Below are positions 36,070 to 47,134 of a stretch of DNA of 64,000 nt, one piece after another (position 1 is the stretch's first letter; each line of letters opens with the position of its first letter). The notes beneath the pieces are model-generated. The model had not been told where the DNA came from. It was given only the letters and a program-made list of their open reading frames with translations, and searched no databases. Location of the stretch: positions 1 to 64,000 of the forward strand of contig NZ_LUHJ01000023.1 in assembly GCF_001597745.1 (NCBI RefSeq), given 5' to 3'. A program made the position numbers and the translations under genes. This DNA is from Anabaena sp. 4-3. GTDB taxonomy: Bacteria; Cyanobacteriota; Cyanobacteriia; Cyanobacteriales; Nostocaceae.

Positions 36070-36702
36070 ATGGTTGAAAGTGTAGTGAAAAATTGGCAAG
36101 GAGAAGAAGTTGGACAGAAAACGTTCGACTTGCGCTCTGCCAAAGCGGAAACAGCATCTCATATTGTACACCGCGCTTTAGTAAGACAAATGACCAACTC
36201 CCGCCAAGGAACTGCCAGCACCAAAACCCGTGCTGAAGTTCGAGGCGGTGGTCGTAAACCTTGGCGGCAAAAAGGCACAGGTCGCGCTCGTGCTGGTTCT
36301 ATTCGTTCACCATTGTGGCGTGGTGGTGGTGTGATCTTCGGGCCAAAACCCAGAGATTTCAACGTCAAAATGAACCGGAAAGAACGCCGGTTAGCACTGC
36401 GGACAGCATTAGTCAGCCGTGCAGAAGACCTGATTGTAGTAGAAGAATTTAACAACGAGTTAGCTCGCCCCAAAACCAAAGAATTGGTAACAGCACTTGC
36501 GCGTTGGGGTGCGGCACCAGAACAAAAGACATTATTAATTTTGTCTGAGCTTTCCGAAAATATTTACTTGTCAGGTCGCAACATCGAGAACTTAAAGCTG
36601 CTTGCTGCTGACCAACTAAATGTTTACGACTTGCTACACGCTGACAAGATTGTAGTGACAACCTCAGCCCTAGATAAAATTCAGGAGGTCTACAGTGGCT
36701 AA
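36070..36702 (+). CDS. rplD: 50S ribosomal protein L4
   Basis: L4, 210 residues, with the extended loop ([20 protein letters not shown]) that reaches into the exit tunnel. In other bacteria L4 also represses its own operon by binding the leader RNA, which is of interest given the long leader here. The ATG at 36070 is chosen because the longer reading runs through heptad repeat. The stop overlaps the rplW start. Confidence 0.97.
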   Translation: MVESVVKNWQGEEVGQKTFDLRSAKAETASHIVHRALVRQMTNSRQGTASTKTRAEVRGGGRKPWRQKGTGRARAGSIRSPLWRGGGVIFGPKPRDFNVKMNRKERRLALRTALVSRAEDLIVVEEFNNELARPKTKELVTALARWGAAPEQKTLLILSELSENIYLSGRNIENLKLLAADQLNVYDLLHADKIVVTTSALDKIQEVYSG

Positions 36703-37009
36703 GTTTGACCCCCGCAACCTTGCTGACTTAGTGCGTCGCCCCATCCTCACGGAAAAAGCGACCATTATGATGGAGCAGAACAAATACACATTTGAAGTCA
36801 CTCCCAAGTCCACCAAGCCACAAATTAAGGCCGCAATAGAGGACTTATTTCAGGTCAAGGTTGTACAAGTAAACACCTCATTACCTCCCCGGAAAAAGCG
36901 GCGTGTAGGTAAATTTATTGGATTTAAGCCCCAATATAAGCGTGCGATTGTCACCGTTGCGCCTGGGGATGTAGAGAAAATTAGACAAGTTCTATTCCCA
37001 GAGGTCTAA
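36695..37009 (+). CDS. rplW: 50S ribosomal protein L23
   Basis: L23, 104 residues, the exit-site protein where trigger factor and SRP dock. The [12 protein letters not shown] and [20 protein letters not shown] blocks match. GTG start with AGGAGG before it; it overlaps the end of rplD by 8 bp, which indicates coupling. Confidence 0.97.
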   Translation: MAKFDPRNLADLVRRPILTEKATIMMEQNKYTFEVTPKSTKPQIKAAIEDLFQVKVVQVNTSLPPRKKRRVGKFIGFKPQYKRAIVTVAPGDVEKIRQVLFPEV

Positions 37010-37015
37010 GATATC

Positions 37016-37879
37016 ATGGGTACTCGTTCTTATCGCCCCTATACCCCCAGCACTCGTCAAGTTACCATCTCTGACTTTGCGGAAATTACCAAAACCGAAC
37101 CAGAAAAATCTCTGACGGTATATATACACCGCGCCAAAGGTCGGAACAACCAAGGGCGGATTACTAGCCGTCGTCGCGGTGGTGGACACAAAAAACTGTA
37201 TCGGATCATCGACTTCAAGAGAGACAAGCGGAATATTCCCGCTACAGTAGTAGCTGTTGAATATGATCCAAACCGCAATGCTCGGATTGCGCTGGTAACT
37301 TATGAAGATGGTGAAAAGCGGTACATTCTCCACCCGAATGGTTTAAAAGTAGGGACAAAAATTATTGCTGGCCCTGAAGCCCCAATTGAAGATGGTAACG
37401 CTTTACCCTTGGCGAATATTCCCTTGGGTACCACCGTTCATAACGTTGAATTAGTTGCCGGTAAAGGCGCGCAAATCGTCCGCGCAGCTGGTGCATCTGC
37501 CCAAGTCATGGCAAAAGAAGGTAATTACGTCACACTCAAGTTACCTTCTGGGGAAGTCCGCATGATTCGCCGCGAGTGTTACGCCACCATTGGGCAAGTA
37601 GGTAACACAGATGCTAGAAACCTGAGTGCAGGTAAAGCCGGAAGAAATCGCTGGAAAGGCCGCCGCCCCAAAGTTAGAGGTAGCGTCATGAACCCAGTAG
37701 ATCACCCCCACGGTGGTGGTGAGGGTAGAGCGCCTATCGGTAGATCCGGCCCTGTAACACCTTGGGGTAAACCAGCCTTGGGTGCAAAAACACGCAAGCC
37801 TAAGAAACCCAGCAGCAAGTTGATTGTACGTCGTCGTCGTAAATCTTCTAAACGCGGTCGCGGTGGTCGTGAGTCCTAG
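37016..37879 (+). CDS. rplB: 50S ribosomal protein L2
   Basis: L2, 287 residues, one of the most conserved proteins of the 50S, needed for subunit joining and peptidyl transfer. The signature [19 protein letters not shown] holds the key histidine. It starts 6 bp after rplW and ends in a very basic tail ([16 protein letters not shown]). Confidence 0.97.
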   Translation: MGTRSYRPYTPSTRQVTISDFAEITKTEPEKSLTVYIHRAKGRNNQGRITSRRRGGGHKKLYRIIDFKRDKRNIPATVVAVEYDPNRNARIALVTYEDGEKRYILHPNGLKVGTKIIAGPEAPIEDGNALPLANIPLGTTVHNVELVAGKGAQIVRAAGASAQVMAKEGNYVTLKLPSGEVRMIRRECYATIGQVGNTDARNLSAGKAGRNRWKGRRPKVRGSVMNPVDHPHGGGEGRAPIGRSGPVTPWGKPALGAKTRKPKKPSSKLIVRRRRKSSKRGRGGRES

Positions 37880-37915
37880 AATTGTAGGTTTTAGATTGGG
37901 TCTAACTGTCATTGA

Positions 37916-37978
37916 ATTAGACATTTAATTATTCAAAATCTAAAATTCTCAATCCCAAATCCAAAATCCAAAACTGAA
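37916..37978. repeat. AT-rich heptad-like repeats before rpsS
   Basis: Units such as CAAAATC, CAAAATCC and CCAAATCC fill the spacer between rplB and rpsS. Confidence 0.5.
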
Positions 37979-37980
37979 CT

Positions 37981-38259
37981 ATGGGTCGTTCTCTTAAAAA
38001 AGGTCCTTTCGTTGCCGATCATTTACTCAGCAAAATTGAAAAGCTGAATGCAAAAAACGAAAAACAAGTAATTAAAACTTGGTCGAGAGCATCGACAATT
38101 CTGCCCCAAATGGTAGGCCATACCATAGCAGTTCATAACGGACGGCAGCACGTACCAGTGTTTATCAGTGATCAAATGGTAGGTCACAAATTGGGTGAAT
38201 TTGCTCCCACACGCACCTACAGGGGGCATGGGAAAAGTGACAAAAAAGCAGGGAGATAG
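37981..38259 (+). CDS. rpsS: 30S ribosomal protein S19
   Basis: S19, 92 residues, in the head of the 30S, in contact with S13. Conserved blocks [38 protein letters not shown] and [10 protein letters not shown] are intact. A heptad repeat follows. Confidence 0.97.
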   Translation: MGRSLKKGPFVADHLLSKIEKLNAKNEKQVIKTWSRASTILPQMVGHTIAVHNGRQHVPVFISDQMVGHKLGEFAPTRTYRGHGKSDKKAGR

Positions 38260-38261
38260 TC

Positions 38262-38318
38262 AAAAGTCAACAGTCAAAAGTCGCAAGTAATTACTGAATG
38301 ACTATTGACTATTGACTC
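38262..38318. repeat. Heptad repeats between rpsS and rplV
   Basis: AGTCAAAAGTCAACA units, then GACTATTGACTATTGACTC. Confidence 0.75.
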
Positions 38319-38330
38319 AAGGAGAAAATT

Positions 38331-38690
38331 ATGGCTACAGAGACTACTGAAGTAAAGGCGATCGCCCGTTATATACGCATGTCTCCCTTCAAAGTACGTC
38401 GTGTACTTGATCAAATCCGGGGACGCTCCTATCGGGAAGCATTAATTATCCTGGAATTCATGCCTTATCGAGCCACTGAGCCAGTTTTAAAACTGCTAAG
38501 AAGTGCTGCCGCCAACGCTGAACACAACGCCGGGTTAGATCGCACCGAGCTAGTAATTACTCAGGCTTATGCTGATCAAGGCCCTGTATTGAAACGTTTC
38601 CAACCTAGAGCGCAAGGTAGAGCTTACCAAATTCGCAAGCCAACGTGTCATATCACCTTGGCTGTGGCTGCAAGTGCCAATGCTAAGTAA
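38331..38690 (+). CDS. rplV: 50S ribosomal protein L22
   Basis: L22, 119 residues, lining the exit tunnel. Blocks [20 protein letters not shown] and [19 protein letters not shown] are typical; the beta-hairpin loop that reaches the tunnel is present. AAGGAGA precedes the ATG. Confidence 0.97.
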   Translation: MATETTEVKAIARYIRMSPFKVRRVLDQIRGRSYREALIILEFMPYRATEPVLKLLRSAAANAEHNAGLDRTELVITQAYADQGPVLKRFQPRAQGRAYQIRKPTCHITLAVAASANAK

Positions 38691-38741
38691 GTTCTCATCC
38701 CAAAAAATTGCGTAAAGTTAGAAATTTTAGAGGAAACATTT

Positions 38742-39497
38742 GTGGGACAGAAGATTCATCCAATTGGTTTTCGCTTGGGGATTACCCAAGAACACCAATC
38801 ACGTTGGTTTGCAGATCCAGAACGCTATCCAGAACTGCTCCAAGAAGACCACAAACTCCGTAAATACATAGAGCAGAAACTGGGTAGATACGCTCAAAAC
38901 AATGCTGGCATTTCTGAAGTAAAAATTGAGCGCAAAGCAGACCAAATCGACCTAGAAGTACGCACCGCCCGTCCTGGTGTAGTTGTAGGTCGTGGTGGAC
39001 AAGGTATTGAAGCATTACGTACCGGACTGCAAGAACTGTTAGGCAACAACCGCCAAATTCGCATTAACGTTGTTGAAGTCCAAAAAGTAGACGCTGATGC
39101 TAACTTAATCGGCGAATATATTGCACAACAGCTAGAACGTCGTGTATCCTTCCGTCGTGTAGTTAGACAAGCAATTCAACGCGCTCAACGTGCAGGTATT
39201 CAAGGCATTAAAGTGCAAGTCAGTGGACGACTCAACGGTGCGGAAATTGCCCGAACCGAGTGGACTCGTGAGGGAAGAGTACCCTTACATACCTTACGGG
39301 CTAACATTGACTACTCTTACTGCACAGCTAAAACCATTTATGGAATTCTGGGCATCAAAGTTTGGGTATTCAAAGGAGAAATTATTCCTGGACAAGAAGA
39401 AGCCCCATCCCAACCAGCAACCCGTGAACGCGAACCTCGTCGTCGTCAACAACAGCGTCGTCGCCAACAGTTTGAAGACCGCTCTAATGAAGGCTAG
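38742..39497 (+). CDS. rpsC: 30S ribosomal protein S3
   Basis: S3, 251 residues, an mRNA-entry-channel protein with a KH domain ([20 protein letters not shown]). GTG start. The C-terminal tail (about 30 residues) is rich in Arg and Gln and longer than in E. coli, as in other cyanobacteria. Confidence 0.97.
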   Translation: MGQKIHPIGFRLGITQEHQSRWFADPERYPELLQEDHKLRKYIEQKLGRYAQNNAGISEVKIERKADQIDLEVRTARPGVVVGRGGQGIEALRTGLQELLGNNRQIRINVVEVQKVDADANLIGEYIAQQLERRVSFRRVVRQAIQRAQRAGIQGIKVQVSGRLNGAEIARTEWTREGRVPLHTLRANIDYSYCTAKTIYGILGIKVWVFKGEIIPGQEEAPSQPATREREPRRRQQQRRRQQFEDRSNEG

Positions 39498-39505
39498 GGT
39501 TTAGA

Positions 39506-39595
39506 CCAACTTAGGCTAGAGCCTAGAACAGAACATACTAGACTTTAGTCCTAAATTCCTAATCCCTAATCTCTAATCCCTAATCGCTAGTTAGT
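39506..39595. repeat. Repeats between rpsC and rplP
   Basis: The palindromic TTAGGCTAGAGCCTAGA, then ACTTTAGTCCTAAA and CTAATCCCTAATCTC units. The first block resembles the ACTAAAGTCC motif of the 139-bp duplication. Confidence 0.6.
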
Positions 39596-39599
39596 CGTC

Positions 39600-40028
39600 A
39601 TGTTAAGTCCTAGAAGAACTAAATTCCGCAAACAACAGCGCGGACGGATGACGGGTCTAGCCCACCGTGGTAGTACCCTCAACTTTGGAGATTTTGCTCT
39701 CCAAGCTCAAGAGCCAGCTTGGATCACCTCTCGGCAAATCGAGGCTTCCCGTCGGGCAATGACTCGCTACATCCGCCGGGGTGGTAAAATTTGGATTCGG
39801 ATTTTCCCAGATAAACCCGTAACTATGCGTCCGGCTGAAACCCGGATGGGTTCCGGTAAAGGTAATCCAGAATTCTGGGTAGCCGTAGTCAAACCAGGAC
39901 GGATCTTGTTTGAAATCGCTGGCGTTTCTGAAGAAGTCGCCCGTGAAGCCATGCGCTTGGCAGCTTACAAGCTACCGATTAAAACTAAGTTTATTGTGCG
40001 CTCTCAACAAGTAGAGGAGCAGGAGTAG
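39600..40028 (+). CDS. rplP: 50S ribosomal protein L16
   Basis: L16, 142 residues, near the A site of the 50S. Blocks [40 protein letters not shown] and [18 protein letters not shown] are intact. Confidence 0.97.
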   Translation: MLSPRRTKFRKQQRGRMTGLAHRGSTLNFGDFALQAQEPAWITSRQIEASRRAMTRYIRRGGKIWIRIFPDKPVTMRPAETRMGSGKGNPEFWVAVVKPGRILFEIAGVSEEVAREAMRLAAYKLPIKTKFIVRSQQVEEQE

Positions 40029-40031
40029 GTT

Positions 40032-40259
40032 ATGCCTCTTCCCAAGATTTCAGAAGCTAGAGAATTAACTGACGAGAAACTGGCGGAGGAAATTATCGCC
40101 GTTAAAAAACAACTGTTTCAGTTGCGCTTACAAAAGGCAACTAGACAGTTAGATAAACCCCACCAGTTCCGCCATGCCCGCCATCGCCTCGCCCAACTAC
40201 TGACAGTAGAAGCAGAAAGAAAGCAGGTGGCCAGTCAACCGACTCAAGAAGAAAAGTAG
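40032..40259 (+). CDS. rpmC: 50S ribosomal protein L29
   Basis: L29, 75 residues, an exit-site helical protein. LFQLRLQKATRQLDKPHQFRHARH is typical. It starts 3 bp after rplP and has a slightly longer C-terminal tail than in E. coli. Confidence 0.96.
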   Translation: MPLPKISEARELTDEKLAEEIIAVKKQLFQLRLQKATRQLDKPHQFRHARHRLAQLLTVEAERKQVASQPTQEEK

Positions 40260-40265
40260 GAATTT

Positions 40266-40517
40266 ATGGCAGTCAAAGAACGAGTTGGCTTGGTAGTGAG
40301 CGATAAAATGCAAAAAACGGTGGTAGTCGCCGTAGAAAACCGCTCTCCCCATCCCAAATACGGCAAGATTGTAGTCCAAACCCGGCGTTATAAAGCTCAC
40401 GACGCAGAAAATCAATGTAAAGTGGGCGATCGCGTGCGGATTCAGGAAACCAGACCCCTGAGTAAAACCAAACGCTGGCAAGTGACCGAAATCCTCAACA
40501 CTAAGGCTACAACTTAA
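40266..40517 (+). CDS. rpsQ: 30S ribosomal protein S17
   Basis: S17, 83 residues, a primary 16S rRNA binder. Blocks [25 protein letters not shown] and [13 protein letters not shown] are present. Confidence 0.97.
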   Translation: MAVKERVGLVVSDKMQKTVVVAVENRSPHPKYGKIVVQTRRYKAHDAENQCKVGDRVRIQETRPLSKTKRWQVTEILNTKATT

Positions 40518-40542
40518 AAGTTGTGCAGAAGGGAGATAAATT

Positions 40543-40911
40543 GTGATTCAACCCCAAACTTATCTGAATGTGGCAGATAATAGTGGCGCACGTAAACTGA
40601 TGTGTATCCGTGTTTTAGGCGGGGGTAACAGACGTTACGGTTTCGTGGGCGACAAAATTATCGCTGTTGTCAAAGATGCCAATCCTAATATGGCAGTGAA
40701 AAAATCCGATGTGGTCGAGGCGGTAATTGTTCGCACCCGCCATAACATCAATCGTGATAGCGGCATGAGCATTCGGTTTGACGATAACGCTGCCGTAATT
40801 ATCAACAAAGATGGTAATCCCAGAGGTACACGGGTATTTGGCCCAGTAGCGCGGGAACTGCGCGACAAGAACTTTACCAAAATTGTTTCTCTGGCTCCGG
40901 AGGTGCTGTAA
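40543..40911 (+). CDS. rplN: 50S ribosomal protein L14
   Basis: L14, 122 residues, at the subunit interface. [19 protein letters not shown] and [20 protein letters not shown] are typical. GTG start; its last base is the first base of the rplX start. Confidence 0.97.
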   Translation: MIQPQTYLNVADNSGARKLMCIRVLGGGNRRYGFVGDKIIAVVKDANPNMAVKKSDVVEAVIVRTRHNINRDSGMSIRFDDNAAVIINKDGNPRGTRVFGPVARELRDKNFTKIVSLAPEVL

Positions 40912-41258
40912 TGGCAAGCCAAAAGGACAAAACATTCCACAAAATGCACGTCAAAACCGGCGACACAGTGCAAGTGATTGCTGGCAAAGACAAAGGCAAA
41001 GTAGGCGAAGTGATCAAAGCACTGCCCGAATTTAGTAAAGTCATTGTCAAAGGCGTAAATATTAAAACCAAGCACGTCAAGCCCCAACAGGAAGGGGAAT
41101 CTGGGCGGATCGTGACTCAGGAAGCACCCATCCATAGCTCCAACGTCATGCTTTACTCCACCAAACAAAACGTCGCTAGCCGTGTTTGTTACACTTTCAC
41201 CGCAGAAGGCAAGAAAGTAAGGAAACTCAAGAAAACTGGCGAAATCCTCGATAATTAA
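40911..41258 (+). CDS. rplX: 50S ribosomal protein L24
   Basis: L24, 115 residues, an assembly initiator with a KOW motif ([20 protein letters not shown]). The start overlaps the rplN stop (TAATG), so the two are coupled. Confidence 0.97.
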   Translation: MASQKDKTFHKMHVKTGDTVQVIAGKDKGKVGEVIKALPEFSKVIVKGVNIKTKHVKPQQEGESGRIVTQEAPIHSSNVMLYSTKQNVASRVCYTFTAEGKKVRKLKKTGEILDN

Positions 41259-41362
41259 AGGATTTGCTGGCTTGAGATTTGAGATTGTAAATTTAATCCC
41301 AAATCGAAACTCTGAAATTAAGTTTCCCTGACCAAGCCCAGGGATTATCAGGACAAAAAACT

Positions 41363-41911
41363 ATGGCGACACCCAAACTCAAAACCTTATATCTAGAGAC
41401 GATTGTCCCCAAACTCACCCAGCAGTTTCAGTACACCAACGTTCATCAAGTACCAAAAGTGGTGAAAGTTACTGTTAACCGAGGTCTAGGGGAAGCCGCA
41501 CAAAATGCTAAGGCTCTGGAAGCATCTTTGAGCGAAATTGCCGTGATTACTGGTCAAAAACCAGTGGTGACCAGAGCGAAAAAAGCGATCGCTGGCTTTA
41601 AAATTCGTCAAGGTATGCCTGTCGGCATCATGGTAACTCTCAGAGGCGAGAGAATGTATGCCTTTCTCGACCGACTGATTAACTTATCTCTACCTAGAAT
41701 CAGAGACTTCCGAGGCATTAGCCCCAAAAGCTTTGACGGCCGTGGTAACTATACCCTGGGCGTAAGAGAACAGTTGATTTTTCCTGAAGTCGAGTACGAC
41801 AGCATCGACCAAATCCGTGGTCTTGATATTTCTATTATCACTACAGCGAAAACCGACGAAGAGGGCCGCGCCCTACTTAAAGAAATGGGAATGCCCTTTC
41901 GCGATCAATAA
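41363..41911 (+). CDS. rplE: 50S ribosomal protein L5
   Basis: L5, 182 residues, a 5S rRNA binder at the central protuberance. [38 protein letters not shown] and [20 protein letters not shown] are intact. Confidence 0.97.
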   Translation: MATPKLKTLYLETIVPKLTQQFQYTNVHQVPKVVKVTVNRGLGEAAQNAKALEASLSEIAVITGQKPVVTRAKKAIAGFKIRQGMPVGIMVTLRGERMYAFLDRLINLSLPRIRDFRGISPKSFDGRGNYTLGVREQLIFPEVEYDSIDQIRGLDISIITTAKTDEEGRALLKEMGMPFRDQ

Positions 41912-41931
41912 GTTCATCTAAAGAGGGAACG

Positions 41932-42333
41932 ATGGCGGCTAACGACACAATTGCAGATATGCTGACGCGCATCCGCAATGCTAACATGGCAAGGCATCAA
42001 ACTACACAAGTGCCAGCCACAAAAATGACCCGTAGCATTGCTAGAGTGCTACAGGAAGAAGGCTTTATTGCTGAATTTTCAGAAGAAGGTGAAGGTGTAA
42101 AACGTAACTTGGTTATTTCCCTGAAATATAAGGGGAAAAATCGCCAGCCTTTAATTACCGCCCTCAAGCGTATAAGTAAGCCTGGGTTGCGTGTTTACTC
42201 CAACAGAAAAGAATTGCCAAGGGTACTAGGCGGCATCGGTATTGCCATCATTTCTACATCCAGTGGGATCATGACCGACCGCGAAGCACGGCGGCAGAAC
42301 TTGGGTGGTGAAGTGCTCTGCTACGTTTGGTAG
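41932..42333 (+). CDS. rpsH: 30S ribosomal protein S8
   Basis: S8, 133 residues, a 16S rRNA binder; in E. coli it represses the spc operon. [16 protein letters not shown] and [20 protein letters not shown] are intact. The gene rpsN, which lies between L5 and S8 in E. coli, is absent here, as usual in cyanobacteria. Confidence 0.97.
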   Translation: MAANDTIADMLTRIRNANMARHQTTQVPATKMTRSIARVLQEEGFIAEFSEEGEGVKRNLVISLKYKGKNRQPLITALKRISKPGLRVYSNRKELPRVLGGIGIAIISTSSGIMTDREARRQNLGGEVLCYVW

Positions 42334-42380
42334 TCGTCAATAGTCAATGGTCAATTCTCATTGACAACTGACAAATGATA
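42332..42380. repeat. Heptad repeats between rpsH and rplF
   Basis: GTCAATA/GTCAATG units and GACAACTGACAAATG, able to fold back on each other. Confidence 0.7.
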
Positions 42381-42394
42381 AAGGACACAGAATC

Positions 42395-42943
42395 ATGTCT
42401 CGTATTGGTAAACGTCCAATTACTGTTCCCACCAAAGTACAAGTGACAATTGATGGTAGTAAAGTGAGCGTGAAAGGGCCGAAAGGTGAACTTTCCCAAG
42501 ATTTACCCACCAATGTCACAGTTACTCAAGATGGGGACACACTGCTAGTAACCCGTAAGGATGACTCCCGTAGATCCAGACAAATGCACGGTTTAAGCCG
42601 GACTTTGGTAGCCAACATGGTAGAGGGAGTTTCTCAAGGTTTCCAAAAGCGTTTAGAAATTCAAGGTGTAGGTTATCGCGCCCAAGTACAAGGGCGAAAC
42701 TTAGTTTTGAATATTGGTTTTAGCCATCAAGTACAAATTGAACCACCAGACGGAATTCAGTTTGCTGTAGAAAACAACACTAACGTCATTGTCAGTGGTT
42801 ATGACAAAGAAGTAGTAGGGAATACAGCAGCCAAAATTCGTGGCGTTCGTCCACCAGAACCTTATAAGGGCAAAGGTATTCGCTATGCCAATGAGGTGGT
42901 AAGACGCAAAGCTGGTAAGACTGGTAAGAGTGGTAAGAAGTAA
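42395..42943 (+). CDS. rplF: 50S ribosomal protein L6
   Basis: L6, 182 residues, with the two related domains of L6. SRIGKRPI at the start and [20 protein letters not shown] near the end are typical. Confidence 0.97.
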   Translation: MSRIGKRPITVPTKVQVTIDGSKVSVKGPKGELSQDLPTNVTVTQDGDTLLVTRKDDSRRSRQMHGLSRTLVANMVEGVSQGFQKRLEIQGVGYRAQVQGRNLVLNIGFSHQVQIEPPDGIQFAVENNTNVIVSGYDKEVVGNTAAKIRGVRPPEPYKGKGIRYANEVVRRKAGKTGKSGKK

Positions 42944-42945
42944 AC

Positions 42946-43308
42946 ATGAAACTTACTCGTAGAGAATCAAAACAGCGTCGTCACAGACGCATCCGTGCCA
43001 AAATTAAAGGTTCGCCAGAACGCCCACGGCTGTCTGTATTTCGTTCTAATGAGCATATTTATGCTCAAGTAATTGATGATACAAAACATCAAACTTTGGT
43101 CGCTGCTTCGACTTTAGAACCAGGTTTGAAATCTGAGCTAGCTTCAGGTGCTAACTGTACAGCATCAGCGCAAGTGGGTAAATTGATCGCCGCCCGATCG
43201 CTCGAAAAGGGCATTACCCAAGTCGTGTTTGATCGCGGTGGTAACTTGTATCACGGTCGCATTAAAGCACTAGCTGAAGCAGCACGCGAGGCTGGTTTAG
43301 ATTTCTAG
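42946..43308 (+). CDS. rplR: 50S ribosomal protein L18
   Basis: L18, 120 residues, a 5S rRNA binder. [20 protein letters not shown] and [21 protein letters not shown] match. It starts 2 bp after rplF. Confidence 0.97.
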   Translation: MKLTRRESKQRRHRRIRAKIKGSPERPRLSVFRSNEHIYAQVIDDTKHQTLVAASTLEPGLKSELASGANCTASAQVGKLIAARSLEKGITQVVFDRGGNLYHGRIKALAEAAREAGLDF

Positions 43309-43310
43309 AG

Positions 43311-43402
43311 TCATTAGTCATTAGTCATTAGTCATTGGTCATTCAACAAATGACAAAGGGCAAATGACAACTGACAAATGACAATTGACAAATGACATTG
43401 AG
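43311..43402. repeat. Heptad repeats between rplR and rpsE
   Basis: ATTAGTC units followed by inverse-type ACAAATG/ACAACTG units; the two halves could pair as a hairpin in the message. Confidence 0.8.
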
Positions 43403-43414
43403 AGAACAGTAATT

Positions 43415-43939
43415 ATGGCAACAAATCGTCGTAAAGCTAACCGCGCGAAAAAAGAAGAAACCAACTGGCAAGAGCGGGTAATTCAAATCCGACGGGTGAG
43501 CAAGGTTGTTAAAGGCGGTAAAAAACTCAGCTTCCGCGCGATCGTCGTCGTTGGTAACGAACGCGGCCAAGTCGGTGTCGGAGTTGGTAAAGCCTCAGAT
43601 GTGATCGGTGCTGTGAAAAAAGGCGTAGCCGATGGCAAAAAGCACCTGATTGATATTCCCATCACCAAATCTAACTCCATCCCTCATCCGATTGATGGTG
43701 TAGGTGGCGGTGCTAAAGTAATTATGCGGCCAGCCGCCCCTGGTACTGGTGTAATTGCTGGGGGTGCTGTGCGGACAGTGCTGGAATTAGCCGGAGTTCG
43801 TAACGTTCTAGCTAAACAACTCGGCTCTAACAACCCACTCAACAACGCCAGAGCAGCTGTTAACGCCTTGTCTACCCTGCGTACCTTAGCTGAAGTCGCT
43901 GAAGACCGAGGCATTGCCATTGAAAAACTCTACATCTAA
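43415..43939 (+). CDS. rpsE: 30S ribosomal protein S5
   Basis: S5, 174 residues, important for decoding accuracy. [19 protein letters not shown] and [16 protein letters not shown] are typical. The ATG at 43415 is used; the longer reading starts within heptad repeat. Confidence 0.97.
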   Translation: MATNRRKANRAKKEETNWQERVIQIRRVSKVVKGGKKLSFRAIVVVGNERGQVGVGVGKASDVIGAVKKGVADGKKHLIDIPITKSNSIPHPIDGVGGGAKVIMRPAAPGTGVIAGGAVRTVLELAGVRNVLAKQLGSNNPLNNARAAVNALSTLRTLAEVAEDRGIAIEKLYI

Positions 43940-43955
43940 ATCGTCATTTGTCCGA

Positions 43956-43985
43956 TGTGAAAATGACAACTGACAACTGACAAAC
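43956..43985. repeat. Short heptad repeat between rpsE and rplO
   Basis: AATGACAACTGACAACTGACAA. rpmD, present here in many bacteria, is absent. Confidence 0.6.
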
Positions 43986-43997
43986 ACAAGAAAGGTT

Positions 43998-44444
43998 ATG
44001 AGACTCAACGATGTTAAGCCCCAAAAAGGCTCTAAAAAACGCCGTAGCCGTGTAGGTAGAGGTATTTCTGCTGGTCAAGGCGCAAGTGCTGGTGCAGGTA
44101 TGAGAGGTCAAAAAGCTCGTTCTGGTAGCAGTACCAGACCAGGGTTTGAAGGTGGTCAGCAGCCATTGTACCGCCGCATACCAAAACTCAAGGGTTTTCC
44201 TTTAGTTAATCGGAAAATTTACACTACGATTAATGTAGAGAAGCTAGCCTCTCTTCCTACCAATACAGAAGTAACTTTGGACTCACTCAAAGCAGCAGGG
44301 ATCATCACTGCTGTGAAAGGCCCATTGAAAATTTTGGGTAACGGAGAATTGGGCGTGGCACTCCAAGTCAAAGCGGCAGCTTTCACAGGGCAAGCTCGTA
44401 GCAAAATTGAGGCAGCTGGAGGGAGTTGCGAAGTTTTAGGGTGA
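43998..44444 (+). CDS. rplO: 50S ribosomal protein L15
   Basis: L15, 148 residues, a late-assembly 50S protein. [20 protein letters not shown] and [19 protein letters not shown] are typical. Confidence 0.97.
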   Translation: MRLNDVKPQKGSKKRRSRVGRGISAGQGASAGAGMRGQKARSGSSTRPGFEGGQQPLYRRIPKLKGFPLVNRKIYTTINVEKLASLPTNTEVTLDSLKAAGIITAVKGPLKILGNGELGVALQVKAAAFTGQARSKIEAAGGSCEVLG

Positions 44445-44518
44445 GCCAGCAAAGCGCACTTACTTAACTGCCGTCTAACTCGCTTCCAGCGTCTGGTTCA
44501 CGACAAAGGTAGCACTCT

Positions 44519-45832
44519 ATGATCAGTCGAGATAAAGCCCCAACGGCTCAAGAAACTTTTATGCAGATGGCACAAGCAGCTGGACTCAGAGGTAGGCTGC
44601 TTGTCACTGTCGGTATTTTAATTTTGGTTCGCCTGGGTATCTTTTTACCAGTACCAGGAATTGATCGGACTCGGTTCGCGGAAGCTATATCGGGAAACAA
44701 TTCCATATTCGGTTTATTGGATATATTTTCCGGGCGAGGACTTTCCACATTAGGAGTCTTTGCTTTAGGAATTCTTCCCTTTATTAATGCGTCCATTATT
44801 ATCCAATTGCTGACAGCTGCCATTCCATCTTTAGAAAATTTACAGAAAAATGAGGGAGAAGCTGGTCGGCGGAAAATTTCCCAAATCACTCGCTATGTAG
44901 CACTAGGTTGGGCGATTGTTCAAAGCGTGGCTTTTTCGGCTTTATTTCTCCAGCAATTTGCTTTAAATCCAGGGCCGGTATTCGTCGGGGAAACGGCGAT
45001 CGCTCTCACTGCTGGTTCCATGTTCGTTATGTGGGCTTCTGAACTGATTACAGAACGTGGTCTAGGTAACGGAGCATCTTTGTTGATTTTTGTCAACATT
45101 GTTGCTTCCTTGCCGAAATCCTTGGGTGACACAATTGACTTGGTGCAAGTAGGCGGTAGGGAAATCGTCGGGCGCGTGATTGTCCTCGTCTTGGTGTTTA
45201 TGTTGACGATTGTGGGGATCGTGTTTGTTCAAGAAGGAATTCGCCGTATCCCCATCATCTCGGCGCGTCGTCAAGTAGGCAGACGTGTATTAGCTGAACA
45301 ACGCAGTTATTTACCTCTGCGTCTCATCTCTGGTGGTGTAATGCCGATTATTTTTGCGGCTGCCATTCTGAGTTTGCCACTATTGATTGCCAATTTTACA
45401 AAAAACCCCGAACTAGCAAACATTGTTAATACTTATTTAAGTCCCGGTGGTTCTGGTTCTTGGGTTTATGCCCTAGTTTACTTAATTTCCATTGTTTTCT
45501 TCAGCTATTTCTACTCTTCTTTGATTATTAACCCAGTAGATATAGCGCAAAACTTGAAGAAAATGGGTTCTAGTATTCCTGGTATTCGTCCAGGTAAAGC
45601 AACTAGCGAGTACATCGAGCGTGTAATTAACCGACTGACTTTGTTAGGTGCTATCTTTTTGGGCTTGGTAGCGATTATTCCCACCGCCGTTGAAAGAGCG
45701 TTAGGAGTGCCAACTTTTAGAGGATTGGGTGCTACTTCCTTACTCATCCTTGTGGGTGTGGCGATAGAAACAGCCAAGCAAGTCCAAACTTATGTGATTT
45801 CTCAGCGATATGAAGGAATGGTGAAGCAATAG
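44519..45832 (+). CDS. secY: Preprotein translocase subunit SecY
   Basis: SecY, 437 residues, ten membrane helices, the channel of the Sec pathway. Helix 2-3 ([16 protein letters not shown]) and the cytosolic loop with [10 protein letters not shown] are typical. SecG is also in this window (62854). Its stop overlaps the adk start by one base. Confidence 0.97.
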   Translation: MISRDKAPTAQETFMQMAQAAGLRGRLLVTVGILILVRLGIFLPVPGIDRTRFAEAISGNNSIFGLLDIFSGRGLSTLGVFALGILPFINASIIIQLLTAAIPSLENLQKNEGEAGRRKISQITRYVALGWAIVQSVAFSALFLQQFALNPGPVFVGETAIALTAGSMFVMWASELITERGLGNGASLLIFVNIVASLPKSLGDTIDLVQVGGREIVGRVIVLVLVFMLTIVGIVFVQEGIRRIPIISARRQVGRRVLAEQRSYLPLRLISGGVMPIIFAAAILSLPLLIANFTKNPELANIVNTYLSPGGSGSWVYALVYLISIVFFSYFYSSLIINPVDIAQNLKKMGSSIPGIRPGKATSEYIERVINRLTLLGAIFLGLVAIIPTAVERALGVPTFRGLGATSLLILVGVAIETAKQVQTYVISQRYEGMVKQ

Positions 45833-46386
45833 TGACGCGATTAATCTTCTTGGGGCCGCCTGGAGCCGGTAAAGGAACGCAAGCTCAAATTTTGGCAGAA
45901 CATCTACACATTCCTCATATTTCCACTGGGGAAATATTGAGACAAGCCATGAAAGAGCAAACTCCTTTAGGAGTTAAAGCCCAAAGCTATGTTGATAGCG
46001 GTGAGCTAGTTCCTGATCAGTTGGTGCAGGACTTGGTAGAGGAACGTTTAAAACAACCAGATGCTGAATCTGGGTGGATTTTAGATGGCTTTCCCCGTAA
46101 AGTCACACAAGCAGCTTTTTTAGAACAATTACTGCAAAAAACTGGTCAAGGCGGCGAAAGGGTGGTCAATTTGGATGCGCCTGATGATGTGGTGGTAACG
46201 CGGTTATTAGCAAGGGGACGCAAAGACGATACGGAAGAAATTATTCGTCGTCGTCTGGAAGTTTACCGTAATGAAACTTCACCCTTGATCAATTATTATC
46301 GCGATCGCCAGAAACTCCTGACTGTGAATGGCAATCAGTCCCAAGAAGAAGTCACTGATGAATTGCAAAATGTGATCCGTTCCTAA
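45832..46386 (+). CDS. adk: Adenylate kinase
   Basis: Adenylate kinase, 184 residues, makes two ADP from ATP and AMP. P-loop [16 protein letters not shown] in the AMP-binding part. It is the short form with a small lid. GTG start overlapping the secY stop. map, which follows adk in some cyanobacteria, is absent here. Confidence 0.96.
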   Translation: MTRLIFLGPPGAGKGTQAQILAEHLHIPHISTGEILRQAMKEQTPLGVKAQSYVDSGELVPDQLVQDLVEERLKQPDAESGWILDGFPRKVTQAAFLEQLLQKTGQGGERVVNLDAPDDVVVTRLLARGRKDDTEEIIRRRLEVYRNETSPLINYYRDRQKLLTVNGNQSQEEVTDELQNVIRS

Positions 46387-46483
46387 ACTGAGCATTGGGA
46401 GTAGTAGATCGAGAATTCGTCACTCACTACTCCCTTCGGTTTCAGGATGCTAGACAATTTTAGCTAAGATATATTAATAAACC

Positions 46484-46501
46484 ATTGATATATTTATCAA
46501 T
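46484..46501. promoter_or_regulatory. Palindrome upstream of infA
   Basis: ATTGATA-TATT-TATCAAT, a perfect 7-bp inverted repeat in the adk-infA spacer. It could be an operator or a hairpin; no binding protein is known. Confidence 0.3.
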
Positions 46502-46566
46502 TTGTGTTCTCTTGCAGATCAGCAAGGTGAAAACAAACAAAACTGTTGAGTTGAGGAATAAATAAG

Positions 46567-46791
46567 TTGTCTAAGCAAGATTTAATCGAAATGGAAGGCA
46601 CTGTCACCGAATCATTGCCGAATGCGATGTTTCGCGTTGACCTTGACAACGGGTTTAATGTTTTAGCCCACATTTCTGGTAAGATTCGCCGGAACTACAT
46701 CAAGATTTTACCTGGCGATCGCGTCAAAGTGGAACTCACCCCTTACGACCTGACCAAAGGTAGAATTACTTATCGCTTGCGGAAAAAATAA
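46567..46791 (+). CDS. infA: Translation initiation factor IF-1
   Basis: IF-1, 74 residues, an S1-type OB fold that binds the A site during initiation. [20 protein letters not shown] and [18 protein letters not shown] are typical. The start is TTG at 46567, with GAGGA upstream. Confidence 0.96.
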
Positions 46792-46849
46792 TCGTATGTA
46801 AGGAAGTTTACCATAAAACAATTTATTTGGGTGTTACTCACTCACTTAA

Positions 46850-46879
46850 TTGGATAATTTTTCCTAAAAATGCTATAAT
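46850..46879 (+). promoter_or_regulatory. Promoter for the rpmJ-rpsM-rpsK-rpoA-rplQ group
   Basis: -35 TTGGAT (46850-46855), 18-base spacer, extended -10 TGCTATAAT (46871-46879). It gives about 20 bases before rpmJ's ATG, so it can drive the alpha-operon part separately. Confidence 0.6.
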
Positions 46880-46907
46880 TTAATATTTGGAGTCCATTAC
46901 AACAGGC

Positions 46908-47021
46908 ATGAAAGTCAGAGCCTCAGTCAAAAAGATTTGCGAAAAGTGTAACGTGATCAAACGTCGTGGTCGCGTCATGGTGATTTGCATTAATCCCAAA
47001 CACAAGCAACGCCAAGGATAA
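46908..47021 (+). CDS. rpmJ: 50S ribosomal protein L36
   Basis: L36, 37 residues, too short to stand out in a simple ORF scan. [20 protein letters not shown] and the zinc-ligand residues (C..C, then C and H in [10 protein letters not shown]) identify it as the zinc-binding form. Confidence 0.95.
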   Translation: MKVRASVKKICEKCNVIKRRGRVMVICINPKHKQRQG

Positions 47022-47134
47022 TCCTCTCAAACATTGAGAGTAACTAGGAAGACAGATAATCACTAGAGAAGATACAGACGCATTCAAAGCGTTTTACGAT
47101 CAGCAACTGCGAAAACAATAGGGAGAGATTAGTT

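Noticed and set aside
40635-41168. 177-residue minus-strand frame opposite rplN and rplX
   Set aside because: It lies wholly antisense to two certain ribosomal genes and has no family resemblance.
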